Positions 13,713 through 18,939 of a stretch of DNA of 20,649 nucleotides are shown one piece after another; the stretch's first letter is position 1; every line of letters begins with the position of its first letter. The stretch comes from CAZSCF01 sp964605365 (GTDB lineage Bacteria; Patescibacteriota; Minisyncoccia; Moranbacterales; UBA2206). The translations under genes and the position numbers were made by a program. The notes beneath the pieces were generated by a model that made no database searches, was not told the origin of the DNA, and was given only the letters and a program-made list of their open reading frames with translations. The stretch spans positions 1 through 20,649 of the forward strand of contig CAZSCF010000011.1 of NCBI GenBank assembly GCA_964605365.1, read 5' to 3'.

Positions 13713-15095
13713 TCATCCTCGTATTAATTTCAGCAGCTCATCTCTTTTCTCTTCCATCAATTCTTTTGATTTAGCTTCGACATTTAGACGAATGACCGGT
13801 TCAGTATTCGAACCACGCAAATTAAAACGCCAATCCTCAAATTCAATGGAAACTCCGTCAATCTCATCAATATTTTTGGCGTCAGAAGCGTATTTTTCTT
13901 TGGCTTCTGATATTTTTGTTTTTACATCCGACACTTCGCTGTTAATTTCTCCACTCACAAAATATTTATTCCAGAACATTTCATGCATTATTTCTGACAA
14001 TGTTTTATTTTGAATCGAGAGAAATTCCAGCATCATTACAAATGGGATAAGCCCATTGTCGCAGTAGAAATAATCCCTGAAATAATAATGCGCGCTCATT
14101 TCTCCGCCAAAAAGCACGTTGTCCTGGCGCATTCTTTCTTTTATAAAGGCATGACCTGATTTGTTTATGATATCCGTTCCACCATTGGCTTCAGCTATAT
14201 CTTGAATCGCCCAAGTCAAACGCGGATCATGCAATATTTTGGCTCCTTGATTTTTCTGCAAAAATATTTTACCCAAAAGTGCCGTAATGAAATAACCTTC
14301 GATAAACTCGCCTTTCTCCGTAAAAAAGAAACAACGGTCGGCATCCGCATCCCAAGCCACGCCAAAATCAGCTCTATTCTCAACTACCATTTTGGAAATT
14401 TCTTCTCGATTTTCCGGAATAAGCGGATCGGGACGACCTTTGGGAAAATTACCATCTGATTCCCAATTCAATTTAACAATCTCCATATCCGTATTTTCCA
14501 AAAGCTTATCAATCGCCCGGCCTCCAACTCCAAAATTTGGATTGGCTACTATTTTGAATTTTGCCTGCCTGCCGGTAGGTAGGAATTTGGAAAAATCAGC
14601 AAAGGTTTTTATTTTGGCAATATAATCTTCCAAAATATTTTTTTCCTCTATCAATTTTTTATTCTCTTCAGTTAAAGTAAAGTCATCTACTTGAGTTTCA
14701 TCCTTCAAAACTAAATCGCGAATATCAAAAAGACCGGTATCGGATGAAATTGGCCTGGATCCTTCGCGCACAAATTTCGCCCCGTTGTATTCTTTGGGAT
14801 TATGAGAAGCCGTAATGGAAAATCCTCCGGCATAATTATAATTGGCCACGGCAAAATACAACATATCGGTCGAAATTTCTCCTACGTCAATCACTTTTAT
14901 TCCCAAATCGGTTACGGCTTTAATGGCAGCCATTTTTAAGGATGATGAAGAAAGGCGCACATCACAGCCAATAACGACTTCTTGGGGTTTCACAAACTCG
15001 CAATAGGCCTTGGCTATTTTATACATATCCTGTTCATTTATTTCCGAAGGATATATTCCCCGGACATCATAGGCTTTAAAGATACTCTCTTTCAT
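13713..15095 (-). CDS. Phosphomannomutase/phosphoglucomutase with palindrome-encoded insertion
   Basis: Alpha-D-phosphohexomutase interconverting hexose 6- and 1-phosphates; here probably mannose-6-P to mannose-1-P, feeding GDP-mannose synthesis, though glucose may also be used. The 460 residues carry all four family sites: phosphoserine loop TASHNPKEYNGAK (S97), metal loop WDADADRC (D249, D251, D253; the more common form begins DGD), sugar loop GGEMSAHYYFRD, and phosphate loop RGSNTEPVIRL near the C-terminus. Residues 172-178 (LPTGRQA) are encoded by a palindromic DNA element and interrupt the linker between domains 1 and 2, where relatives go straight from the helix to a KIVxxxxxGxG strand. 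It ends in TGA. The ATG at 15095 gives the standard FKAYDVRGIYP start. A TATAAA lies 5 bp upstream of the ATG. Confidence 0.94.
   Translation of the reverse strand: MKESIFKAYDVRGIYPSEINEQDMYKIAKAYCEFVKPQEVVIGCDVRLSSSSLKMAAIKAVTDLGIKVIDVGEISTDMLYFAVANYNYAGGFSITASHNPKEYNGAKFVREGSRPISSDTGLFDIRDLVLKDETQVDDFTLTEENKKLIEEKNILEDYIAKIKTFADFSKFLPTGRQAKFKIVANPNFGVGGRAIDKLLENTDMEIVKLNWESDGNFPKGRPDPLIPENREEISKMVVENRADFGVAWDADADRCFFFTEKGEFIEGYFITALLGKIFLQKNQGAKILHDPRLTWAIQDIAEANGGTDIINKSGHAFIKERMRQDNVLFGGEMSAHYYFRDYFYCDNGLIPFVMMLEFLSIQNKTLSEIMHEMFWNKYFVSGEINSEVSDVKTKISEAKEKYASDAKNIDEIDGVSIEFEDWRFNLRGSNTEPVIRLNVEAKSKELMEEKRDELLKLIRG
14564..14583. repeat. GCAGGCAGG-type palindrome inside the phosphohexomutase gene
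   Basis: CCTGCCTGCCGGTAGGTAGG reads as a near-palindrome around CC|GG, and on the coding strand gives the codons for LPTGRQA in frame. It shares the core of the palindromes at 12051-12070 and 17975-17991. Confidence 0.85.
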
Positions 15096-15329
15096 ACACT
15101 TTTATAATCAAGACTTACGCGTCTGACACAGAATTATTGACAAATTGATATGCCAACAGAAGACTTGGCACGCCTCGGTAGACCGGCAAAAAACTAATAC
15201 AGCTCATAGAAACTGCATATAAGAATTCAAATCAAATGCGTGAGGCCTGATTTATTATATTGTTATATTGCTAAATTGCTAAACTTATTTTATCATTGAG
15301 AAAGCTTTAATTCAACCATTTAAAAATCT
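15096..15329. other. Non-coding spacer with possible MITE-like ends
   Basis: The 234-bp spacer lies between divergent pgm-type and ychF genes. Positions 15102-15121 and 15236-15256 are imperfect inverted copies (GCGTAAGTCTTGATT against GCGTGAGGCCTGATT). Between them are hairpins TGCCAA-TTGGCA (15151-15170) and CGGT-ACCG (15176-15185). Positions 15258-15282 have GCTAAATT words. TTGAGA at 15296 could belong to a weak ychF promoter. No ORF or tRNA seen. Confidence 0.45.
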
Positions 15330-16394
15330 ATGAAAATAGGAATCGTAGGATTGCCAAATGTAGGAAAAAGCACCCTTTTCAAGGCTTTGACTCGCGTTCA
15401 AGTCGATATCAATAATTATCCTTTTTGTACTATTGAACCCAATGTCGGCATCGTTAAGGTGCCGGATTTTCGTTTGGAAAAACTGGCCGAGATGTCCCGT
15501 TCCAAGAAAATCATTCCGGCCATTGTGGAATTTGTGGATATTGCCGGAATTGTTAAGGGCGCATCTGAAGGTGAGGGCCTAGGCAACAAATTTTTAGCCA
15601 ACATTCGGGAAGTAGATGCCATTGCGCAAGTTGTTCGCGTATTTAAAAATTCGAATATTACTCACGTGCATAACAAAATTGATCCGGAAAATGATATTGA
15701 AATCATTAACTCTGAATTGATTCTGGCCGATATGGAAACGGTTGGCAAAGTAAAAATCAGGTTGGAAAAAGATAAGCGCGGAAATAAAAAGGGTGCGGCC
15801 GAACAATTTGAAGTTTTGGAAAAAATCAGAAAGAATTTAGAAGAAGGCAAACTTGCCAATGAAACCGTTTTAGATATGCAGGATGAAAATACGGAAATTA
15901 TCGTCCGTGAACTTTCGCTTTTAACCATGAAACCGTTTTTGTATGTTTATAACATTTCAGATGAAAGTGTAGGGACAAGTCGCGACTTGTCCTTATCGGA
16001 CAATCTACAAAACAAAAATCATGTTGTTCTAGACATTAAGATCGAAGAGGAATTAATTGATATGAATGAAGATGAACAAAAAGAACTCAATCTCAAATCT
16101 CAAATCTCAAATCTAGTTGTTAAGGCTTATGATATCCTGGGTCTGATTACCTTTCTTACGACTGGCGAAGATGAAACTCGCGCTTGGACAATCAAAAAAA
16201 ATTCCTCTGCGCCCGTTGCCGGTATGGCCATTCACACTGATTTTAAGGACAACTTCATCCGCGCCGATATAATTCAATGGGATAAATTATTGGAAGCCGG
16301 CTCCTGGTCTAAGGCCCGCGAAACCGGCCTTCTGCGCACCGAAGGCAAGGAATATGTCGTTCAAGACGGGGATGTGATAGAGTTTAAAATATAA
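15330..16394 (+). CDS. ychF: Redox-regulated ATPase/GTPase YchF (Obg/OLA1 family)
   Basis: Obg-like P-loop NTPase that binds ribosomes and prefers ATP in characterised members. At 354 residues it is close to the family norm (about 363). Motifs: GLPNVGKSTLFKALT (G1), NYPFCTIEPNVG (switch I), DIAGIVKGASEGEGLGNKFLANIREVDA (switch II and signature), YVYNISDE (the NxxE-type base-recognition site), and the TGS domain from about 280 (TFLTTGEDETRAWTIKKNSSAPVAG to VQDGDVIEFKI). Two stretches are encoded by repeat DNA: VGTSRDLSLS (214-223), from a perfect palindrome just after the base-recognition site, and NLKSQISNL (254-262), from a 7-bp tandem array. Both fall in surface regions that vary in the family. 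No Shine-Dalgarno. A REPIN-like element follows the stop. Confidence 0.96.
   Translation: MKIGIVGLPNVGKSTLFKALTRVQVDINNYPFCTIEPNVGIVKVPDFRLEKLAEMSRSKKIIPAIVEFVDIAGIVKGASEGEGLGNKFLANIREVDAIAQVVRVFKNSNITHVHNKIDPENDIEIINSELILADMETVGKVKIRLEKDKRGNKKGAAEQFEVLEKIRKNLEEGKLANETVLDMQDENTEIIVRELSLLTMKPFLYVYNISDESVGTSRDLSLSDNLQNKNHVVLDIKIEEELIDMNEDEQKELNLKSQISNLVVKAYDILGLITFLTTGEDETRAWTIKKNSSAPVAGMAIHTDFKDNFIRADIIQWDKLLEAGSWSKARETGLLRTEGKEYVVQDGDVIEFKI
15973..15992. repeat. Perfect 20-bp palindrome inside ychF
   Basis: GGACAAGTCGCGACTTGTCC is perfectly self-complementary and lies in frame, encoding the core of VGTSRDLSLS. A homologous palindrome in the same reading frame is in the RAYT gene at 19166-19191. 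Confidence 0.9.
16091..16114. repeat. 7-bp tandem array inside ychF
   Basis: Three full copies plus a partial one of TCTCAAA. Because 3 x 7 = 21, the array stays in frame and encodes NLKSQISNL. The period matches the spacer arrays elsewhere in the window. Confidence 0.8.
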
Positions 16395-16403
16395 ACAACA
16401 CTT

Positions 16404-16493
16404 GTCATTCCGACCGAAGTCCGTCAGGACGAGTGGAGGAATCTACTGCGAATAAAATTATTCGTTAGATCCCTCGACTACGCTCGGGATGAC
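16404..16493. repeat. REPIN-like element 2
   Basis: GTCATTCCGACCGAAG at the left and CTACGCTCGGGATGAC at the right are imperfect inverted ends, each followed inward by GAGGAATCTA or TTAGATCCCTC words. The left arm contains an extra small hairpin GTCC-GTCA-GGAC (16419-16430) absent from the right arm, and the centre has CGAATAA/TTATTCG (16449-16464). It begins 9 bp after the ychF stop and may also serve as its 3'-end hairpin. Confidence 0.75.
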
Positions 16494-16504
16494 ACTGGAA
16501 TTTG

Positions 16505-16606
16505 ACCCCGTTAGATATTCGGGTTTTTTATTTTACTATACAAAATCAGGACATGTTATCAGACAATCATCGCAACTTACGCTTTGGTATGTTTATCTAA
16601 CGGGGT
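16505..16606. repeat. 102-bp element with 13-bp inverted ends
   Basis: ACCCCGTTAGATA (16505-16517) and TATCTAACGGGGT (16594-16606) are exact inverted repeats enclosing AT-rich DNA with no ORF. The right end runs into TTGACT, which serves as the -35 of the rpsF promoter. MITE-like, but without clear target-site duplication. Confidence 0.6.
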
Positions 16607-16634
16607 TGACTCTTTTTCTTTTCAATGCTAAGCT
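16606..16634 (+). promoter_or_regulatory. Promoter of the rpsF-ssb-rpsR cluster
   Basis: TTGACT (16606-16611), exactly 17 bp, then TAAGCT (16629-16634) with an extended TGC in front. This matches the layout at 6402-6430. Predicted transcription start is near 16641, exactly where the foldable leader begins. Confidence 0.68.
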
Positions 16635-16640
16635 TGGAAT

Positions 16641-16720
16641 AACCTAGAAAAGTCCTTTATTCTCTCGCCCTTGGTGGGATAAGAGAATGCAACCCGTCAA
16701 AGGTGGACTTTCCTTGGCGG
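16641..16720 (+). promoter_or_regulatory. Structured rpsF leader, candidate S6:S18 autoregulatory RNA
   Basis: From the predicted start, AAAGTCC (16649-16655) pairs with GGACTTT (16705-16711), closing stem P1. Inside, ATTCTCT (16659-16665) pairs with AGAGAAT (16682-16688) as P2, capped by CCC-TTGGT-GGG (16668-16678). The 3' side between P2 and P1 is a 16-nt bulge, GCAACCCGTCAAAGGT, containing CCG. Ribosomal proteins S6 and S18 are known to bind a leader motif of rpsF operons that has a CCG in a bulge beside a hairpin; position and layout fit. The exact match to that family could not be tested, so the class is inference. Confidence 0.5.
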
Positions 16721-16735
16721 TTTTAAATATCATAA

Positions 16736-16813
16736 AACACAAAACATAAAGCATATAACAAAATTAAAAGTGAACAAATTATTTTTTTGTTCCATGTTGT
16801 ATGCTGTATGTCC
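16736..16813. repeat. Imperfect inverted words just before rpsF
   Basis: ACATAAAGCATATAACAAAA (16744-16763) is partly complementary to TTTTGTTCCATGTTGTATGCTGTATGTCC-type sequence at 16785-16813. The right arm contains in-frame TTG (16787) and ATG (16808) codons that precede the likely start at 16823. Confidence 0.45.
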
Positions 16814-16822
16814 CATGAATAC

Positions 16823-17302
16823 ATGAACTACGAACTATTTTATCTGGTCGGAATTTCCAAAGAAACCGAACTTCCAAAAATCAAAACGGATCTAAAAAAT
16901 ATAGTTTTGGAGGAAGGTGGAGTTTTCGAAGAAAAAGAAACTGAAGAAAAAAGAAAACTTTCCTATGAAGTAAAGCATGAAACTCACGGCATCTATGTTG
17001 CTCAGAGGTTTGCTTTGGAAGATACGGAAAAAATTCAAACCATTATCAAAAAAATAAATCTCTATCCTGACATTTTGAGATTTCTGATAAGCAAAACGGA
17101 AGATTTGCCGGAACTGCGAACCAAAGAAGAAAGAATAAAGGGTCTTCCGCAACAACCAATTAAAGAGAAGCCGGTCAAAAAAACTTTTGAACCTCAAGCC
17201 AAGAAAATTGAAAAAACGGAAACTCCGGAGAAAAAAGAGCCAACGGAAAAAATCGACAATGCCGATATTGATAAAAAATTAGAAGAAATATTAAACATAT
17301 AA
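16823..17302 (+). CDS. rpsF: 30S ribosomal protein S6
   Basis: S6 binds S18 on the platform of the small subunit. The start is placed at ATG 16823 (MNYELFYLVG) because S6 proteins begin M-x-YE-x-x-Y/FLV; the frame is open upstream to TTG 16787 and ATG 16808, but those codons lie in a repeat arm. Residues 1-100 fit the S6 fold (YELFYLVGISKE, KRKLSYEVKHETHGIYVAQRF, LYPDILRFLISK). Residues about 110-159 are a Lys/Glu/Pro-rich extension (KEKPVKKTFEPQAKKIEK, ending DKKLEEILNI), longer than in E. coli S6 but common in CPR. First gene of a cluster with ssb and rpsR, behind the promoter and structured leader at 16606-16720. Confidence 0.92.
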   Translation: MNYELFYLVGISKETELPKIKTDLKNIVLEEGGVFEEKETEEKRKLSYEVKHETHGIYVAQRFALEDTEKIQTIIKKINLYPDILRFLISKTEDLPELRTKEERIKGLPQQPIKEKPVKKTFEPQAKKIEKTETPEKKEPTEKIDNADIDKKLEEILNI

Positions 17303-17390
17303 TTAAATTGTTAAATTGCTAAATTGCTAAATGAATTTTTGTTAAATAGTTTTTTTGAAACCATTTAACAATTTAACCATTTAGCCATTA
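17302..17390. repeat. Inverted 8-bp word arrays between rpsF and ssb
   Basis: Positions 17303-17333 repeat TTAAATTG/CTAAATTG; positions 17360-17390 carry CATTTAAC/AATTTAACC/ATTTAGCC. The two halves are largely reverse complementary and can form one long stem, ending about 10 bases before the ssb ATG. Confidence 0.65.
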
Positions 17391-17401
17391 ACTAAAAATA
17401 T

Positions 17402-17875
17402 ATGAACGTTAACAAAGTCCTTTTAGTCGGCAGACTTACTCGTGATCCGGAAATGAGAACAACGACTGGCGGCCAAAATGTAGCTTCATTGAGTATGGCC
17501 ACCAATCGTTTTTGGAAGGACAAAAACGGCCAAAGACAAGACAAGACAACCTTCCACAATGTTATTCTTTGGGGCAGATTAGCTGAGATCGCCGGTCAGT
17601 ATTTGACCAAAGGGCAGGAGGCTTATATAGAAGGAAGAATTGAGACCCGTAAATATACCGCCAAAGACGGAACTGATCGCTACGTAACTGAAATTATCGC
17701 TGAAAATATGCAATTAGGTTCAAAGCCGCAAGGCGGAAGCGGATCATACCCCGCCTCAACTGCCAGAACAGCCCAAACTCCTTCGGCTGATCAAGGCGCT
17801 GCTCCGGAAGAAATCCCAACCATCAATCTGGATGAAGAACAAGAAGAAGTAAAAATTTCCGACGTACCGTTTTAA
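17402..17875 (+). CDS. ssb: Single-stranded DNA-binding protein
   Basis: The 157-residue SSB protects ssDNA and recruits replication and repair proteins. The OB fold spans about residues 1-105: MNVNKVLLVGRLTRDPEMRTT, GQNVASLSMATNRFW, TTFHNVILWGRLAEIAGQYLTKG and AYIEGRIETRKYTAKDG are standard bacterial SSB blocks. A Gly/Ser/Ala/Thr/Pro linker follows, then an acidic tail ending DVPF, the interaction tip equivalent to DDIPF. It sits between rpsF and rpsR, the usual bacterial order, with 99 bp and 171 bp spacers filled by inverted word arrays. No Shine-Dalgarno. Confidence 0.97.
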   Translation: MNVNKVLLVGRLTRDPEMRTTTGGQNVASLSMATNRFWKDKNGQRQDKTTFHNVILWGRLAEIAGQYLTKGQEAYIEGRIETRKYTAKDGTDRYVTEIIAENMQLGSKPQGGSGSYPASTARTAQTPSADQGAAPEEIPTINLDEEQEEVKISDVPF

Positions 17876-18042
17876 ATTGTTAAATTGTCATATTGTTAAA
17901 TTGTTATTTTGTGTTTTTAAAAATTGTCATTCCGGACTTGATCCGGAATCTAATAATTAGATCCTGAATCCCATGCCTACCGGCAGGCAGGAAGTTCAGG
18001 ATGACAACAATTTTTAACCATTTAACCATTTAACCATTTAAT
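17876..18042. repeat. Inverted 8-bp word arrays enclosing a REPIN-like element
   Basis: Left arm about 17876-17910 (TTGTTAAATTGTCATATTG) and right arm 18011-18042 (four ATTTAACC words) are roughly reverse complementary. Their middle is occupied by the REPIN-like element at 17926-18005, so one palindrome class is nested in another. The right arm ends 4 bp before the rpsR ATG. Confidence 0.6.
17926..18005. repeat. REPIN-like element 3 with a GCAGGCAGG palindrome in a hairpin loop
   Basis: Left hairpin ATTCCGGA-CTTGA-TCCGGAAT (17929-17949), centre TAATAATTAG, right hairpin arms ATCCTGAA (17961-17968) and TTCAGGAT (17995-18002). The right loop should be about 5 bases but is 26, because a block around GCCTACCGGCAGGCAGG (17975-17991) sits inside it. 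Confidence 0.8.
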
Positions 18043-18046
18043 CCTT

Positions 18047-18253
18047 ATGGAAAAGAAAATTTGTTTTTTTTGTGAAAATAAATTGGATAAAATCGACTAC
18101 AAGGACGCTTACCTCTTGCGTCGATTTATGAATTCACAAGGGAAAATTTATCCTCCCAAACGCCACGGCACTTGTTCAAAGCATCAGCGAACTCTCGCCA
18201 ATGCGATTAAAAAAGCCCGCTTCATGGCGTTGGTTCCGTTTGTAGTTAAATAA
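18047..18253 (+). CDS. rpsR: 30S ribosomal protein S18, zinc-binding form
   Basis: S18 forms a heterodimer with S6 on the 30S platform. The 68-residue protein has the conserved core DYKDAYLLRRFMNSQGKIYPPKR and the ending KHQRTLANAIKKARFMALVPFV. Cysteines C6 and C9 (ICFFC) together with C43 and H46 (GTCSKH) make a probable zinc ribbon, the C+ form absent from E. coli S18. Third gene of the rpsF-ssb-rpsR cluster. The usual next gene, rplI (L9), is not present; efp follows instead. The absence of L9 after S18 fits several CPR lineages, though L9 could be elsewhere in the genome. No Shine-Dalgarno. Confidence 0.96.
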   Translation: MEKKICFFCENKLDKIDYKDAYLLRRFMNSQGKIYPPKRHGTCSKHQRTLANAIKKARFMALVPFVVK

Positions 18254-18322
18254 ACCCACAACAAACAACTAACCACCAACCACAAAAAGGAAAGTTGTGG
18301 GTTGTAAGTTGTTAGTTGTAAG
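18253..18322. repeat. Hairpin-forming inverted words between rpsR and efp
   Basis: AACCCACAAC (18253-18262) and GTTGTGGGTT (18294-18303) are perfect inverted repeats. Longer flanking words (ACAACTAACCACCAACC against GGTTGTAAGTTGTTAGTTGT) extend the complementarity. The right arm ends 11 bp before the efp start. Confidence 0.6.
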
Positions 18323-18332
18323 TCAAGAAATT

Positions 18333-18890
18333 ATGCTCGGCATCAGTGAAATTAAAACAGGCAAAAATATCATTTTTGAAAAAATTCCTTATGTAGTTCT
18401 CTATCACGAACATTCCAAGACCGGGCGAGCCGGATCGGTCCTGCGAACCCGTCTTCGCAATCTTTTGACGGGGACGGTTTTGGAAAGAACCTTTCAGGGC
18501 GCAGAACAGGTCGAAGAAGCTGACATTTCCAAAACAAAAGCCCAATTTCTTTACAAAGAAGGCACCGAATATGCTTTTATGGATATGGAAAGTTATGAAC
18601 AATTTTCTTTGCCATCTGAAGCATTGGGGAATGCGACAAATTATTTGATCGAAGGCACGGAAGTTTCCGTTTTAAACTTTAACGGTAACCCGATTAATGT
18701 CGAATTGCCGGTCAAAATAAACTTGGAAGTTATCGAAGCTCCTCCCAACATCAAGGGCAACACGGTTTCCACCGGCGGCAAAACGGTCGTTTTGCAAACC
18801 GGACTAAAAATTTCCGTTCCCCTTTTTGTCAATCAAGGCGACATGATCATTGTTAATACCGAAAGAGGAGAATATGTGGGAAGAGCCTAA
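18333..18890 (+). CDS. efp: Translation elongation factor P
   Basis: EF-P binds next to the P-site tRNA and relieves stalling at polyproline. The start is set at ATG 18333 (MLGISEIKTGKNIIFEKIPY), since the frame's upstream extension to 18297 is translated repeat arm. This gives 185 residues, the family length. Three domains are visible: the N-terminal KOW-like domain with tip loop HEHSKTGRAGS, the first OB domain (VEEADISKTKAQFLYKEG, FMDMESYEQF), and the C-terminal OB domain (PVKINLEVIEAPPNIKGNTVSTGGKTVVLQTG, ending RGEYVGRA). The residue at the modified tip position is R32, not lysine. R32 is what EarP rhamnosylates in Pseudomonas; an unmodified arginine is also possible. The usual KPG is KTG here. 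Confidence 0.96.
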   Translation: MLGISEIKTGKNIIFEKIPYVVLYHEHSKTGRAGSVLRTRLRNLLTGTVLERTFQGAEQVEEADISKTKAQFLYKEGTEYAFMDMESYEQFSLPSEALGNATNYLIEGTEVSVLNFNGNPINVELPVKINLEVIEAPPNIKGNTVSTGGKTVVLQTGLKISVPLFVNQGDMIIVNTERGEYVGRA

Positions 18891-18939
18891 AAAAAATCCG
18901 CCGACTTGTCCGCCGATGAGGAGGAAGAGGCGGTTTTTT
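18891..18939. terminator. Terminator between convergent efp and RAYT genes
   Basis: AAAAAA-CCGCC (18891-18902) or the inner CCGCC (18910-18914) pairs with GGCGG (18929-18933), followed by TTTTTT (18934-18939). The A run on the other side lets it work in both directions. It begins at the efp stop and overlaps the RAYT stop codon. Confidence 0.8.

Noticed and set aside
26..15095. TGA recoded to glycine (code 25, as in Gracilibacteria)
   Set aside because: The nucleotidyltransferase and phosphohexomutase genes end in TGA at the expected family length, and no in-frame TGA interrupts any recognised gene.
15151..15185. tRNA or small structured RNA from consecutive hairpins in the pgm-ychF spacer
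   Set aside because: The stems are 4-6 bp with no T-loop, anticodon arm or CCA-type end; more consistent with mobile-element remnants.
16505..16606. Integron attC-like core sites (GTTAGAT and ATCTAAC) at the ends of the inverted-repeat element
   Set aside because: The orientation is GTTRRRY...RYYYAAC, opposite to a single attC hairpin. No partner sites were found on the outer sides, and there is no cassette ORF or integrase in the window.
18011..18042. Direct repeats of ATTTAACC considered as a CRISPR array
   Set aside because: The repeats are 8 bp with no spacers and no cas genes nearby; they are simple tandem words.
18297..18332. Upstream extension of EF-P (TTG at 18297)
   Set aside because: The extra 12 residues are a translation of the inverted-repeat arm; EF-P homologues begin at the position corresponding to ATG 18333.
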